Positions 62,909 to 64,000 of a DNA stretch of 64,000 bases are shown here, piece by piece. Every line of letters begins with the position of its first letter. The stretch's first letter is position 1. Under the pieces are notes generated by a model. That model worked only from the letters and a program-made list of their open reading frames with translations, ran no database searches and was not told the origin of the DNA. The translations under genes and the position numbers were made by a program. The stretch is from Streptococcus gwangjuense (lineage in GTDB: Bacteria; Bacillota; Bacilli; Lactobacillales; Streptococcaceae), in NCBI RefSeq assembly GCF_003627155.1, contig NZ_CP032621.1, positions 1,240,001 through 1,304,000 of the forward strand. The letters are read 5' to 3'.

Positions 62909-63274
62909 ATGTCCTGGACATTTGACAACAAAAAACCCATCTATTTACAGATTATGGAGAAAATCAAGCTTCAGATTGTTTCCCATACACTGGAACCCAA
63001 TCAACAACTTCCAACCGTGAGAGAGCTGGCTAGCGAGGCCGGTGTCAATCCAAACACCATCCAAAGAGCCTTGTCAGACCTCGAACGAGAAGGATTTGTC
63101 TACAGCAAGCGAACAACTGGACGATTTGTGACTGAGGATAAGGAACTGATCACCCAATCGCGCAAACAATTATCGGAAGAAGAATTGGAACACTTCGTTT
63201 CCTCCATGACCCATTTTGGCTATGAAAAAGAAGAACTACCAGGCGTAGTCGGCGATTATATTAAAGGAGTTTAA
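62909..63274 (+). CDS. GntR-family (YtrA-type) transcriptional regulator
   Basis: The 121-residue protein has a GntR winged helix (residues 8-75, with QLPTVRELASEAGVNPNTIQRALSDLEREGFVYSKRTTGRFV) and only a short C-terminal tail, the form of YtrA-type GntR regulators that control adjacent ABC exporters. It precedes the ATPase gene by 4 bp and likely represses its own operon; no operator is clear beyond the promoter. AAAGGAGACC gives a strong RBS. The exporter may respond to cell-wall antibiotics, but this is only family analogy. Confidence 0.9.
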   Translation: MSWTFDNKKPIYLQIMEKIKLQIVSHTLEPNQQLPTVRELASEAGVNPNTIQRALSDLEREGFVYSKRTTGRFVTEDKELITQSRKQLSEEELEHFVSSMTHFGYEKEELPGVVGDYIKGV

Positions 63275-63278
63275 GCCT

Positions 63279-63974
63279 ATGTCATTACTAGCATTTGAAA
63301 ATGTATCCAAATCTTATGGAGAAACCCCAGCCCTTGAAAATGTTTCACTTGACATCCCAGCTGGAAAAATTGTTGGTCTTCTTGGGCCAAATGGCTCAGG
63401 AAAAACAACCCTGATTAAACTAATCAATGGCCTCTTACAACCAGATCAAGGACGTGTCCTGATCAACGACATGGACCCAAGCCCAGCAACCAAGGCTATC
63501 GTAGCTTATTTGCCGGATACGACCTATCTCAATGAACAAATGAAGGTCAAAGAAGCCCTAACCTACTTCAAGACCTTCTATAAAGATTTCAATCTTGAAC
63601 GCGCCCATCATCTACTTGCAGACCTAGGAATTGATGAAAATAGTCGTCTCAAGAAACTATCAAAAGGAAACAAGGAAAAGGTACAACTGATTTTGGTTAT
63701 GAGTCGTGATGCCCGCCTCTACGTTTTGGACGAACCAATTGGCGGGGTGGACCCAGCAGCCCGTGATTATATCCTCAATACCATTATCAATAACTACTCC
63801 CCAACTTCTACCGTTTTGATTTCTACCCACTTGATTTCTGATATCGAGCCAATCTTGGATGAAATTGTCTTCCTCAAAGACGGAAAAGTTGTCCGTCAAG
63901 GAAATGTCGATGATATTCGCTATGAGTCAGGTGAATCCATTGACCAACTCTTCCGTCAGGAATTTAAGGCCTAA
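63279..63974 (+). CDS. ABC transporter ATP-binding protein
   Basis: The 231-residue ATPase has Walker A GPNGSGKTT near residue 36, a signature KLSKGNKEKVQL that departs from LSGGQ, Walker B LYVLDEPIGGVDP and a switch His in STHL. These features fit exporters of the EcsA/YtrB or bacitracin/lantibiotic type. It follows the GntR gene and is followed after 15 bp by a gene starting MFW, probably the permease. Substrate unknown. Confidence 0.92.
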   Translation: MSLLAFENVSKSYGETPALENVSLDIPAGKIVGLLGPNGSGKTTLIKLINGLLQPDQGRVLINDMDPSPATKAIVAYLPDTTYLNEQMKVKEALTYFKTFYKDFNLERAHHLLADLGIDENSRLKKLSKGNKEKVQLILVMSRDARLYVLDEPIGGVDPAARDYILNTIINNYSPTSTVLISTHLISDIEPILDEIVFLKDGKVVRQGNVDDIRYESGESIDQLFRQEFKA

Positions 63975-63989
63975 GCAAAGGAGATTATT

Positions 63990-64000
63990 ATGTTTTGGAA
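63990..64000 (+). CDS. Start of next gene, probably the ABC permease (cut by window end)
   Basis: ATG at 63990 follows AAAGGAGATT; only MFW can be read. Context suggests the membrane partner of the preceding ATPase. Confidence 0.55.

Overview
The window is chromosomal DNA from a Mitis-group streptococcus, close to Streptococcus pneumoniae, S. pseudopneumoniae or S. mitis. The reasons are a BOX repeat, a PBP2b whose active-site motifs fall at pneumococcal residue numbers, choline-free but typical LPXTG surface proteins (an M26 zinc protease and sialidase NanA), a satABC sialic acid locus, and core gene order that matches pneumococcal chromosomes as I recall them. Almost all genes lie on the minus strand. 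No complete mobile element, rRNA or tRNA gene was seen.

Layout. 1-5.8 kb: 5' part of a P-type ATPase gene, plsC on the plus strand, and a four-gene ferric-siderophore-type ABC uptake operon with an esterase. 5.9-7.1 kb: a small cadD island bounded by two imperfect 50-bp repeats; it holds a long palindrome, a possible leader peptide, a strong hairpin and two identical 36-bp repeats 29 bp apart that look like a one-spacer CRISPR array. 7.2-19.1 kb: rpsO, a MacB/FtsX-type ABC exporter, gpmA, a 1978-residue M26 metalloprotease with 15 tandem repeats, then a small membrane protein gene and a decayed copy of it. 19.2-35 kb: ileS behind a T-box leader, the division cluster divIVA-ylmH-ylmG-sepF-ylmE-ftsZ-ftsA, then nudix, murF, ddl, recR and pbp2B.

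35-49 kb is a sialic acid module: nanR (RpiR type), nanK, npl, yesL, yhcH, satC, satB, satA, nanE and the sialidase gene nanA, followed by an esterase gene with an internal deletion. NanA would release sialic acid at the surface, SatABC imports it, Npl cleaves it to ManNAc and pyruvate, and NanK and NanE lead to GlcNAc-6-P. Four promoters share one architecture: a palindrome CTGAAAGTAGTTTCAG-like 53-55 bp upstream of the -35, with a cre-like sequence over or near three of the promoters. This suggests activation by NanR plus catabolite control. A relBE-type toxin-antitoxin pair sits between nanR and nanK, flanked by two copies of what looks like one ancestral bidirectional terminator.

49-64 kb: a tiny transcription unit with a CiaR-like box, then recG, alr, acpS, two tandem DAHP synthase genes, secA, two small membrane proteins, der, a flavin reductase, dnaI, dnaB, nrdR, and on the plus strand a GntR regulator with an ABC exporter running off the window end.

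The items most worth a second look are the CRISPR-like pair beside cadD, the conserved NanR/cre promoter design, the CiaR-box mini-gene, the internally deleted esterase, the relBE insertion, and Ala446 in PBP2b.
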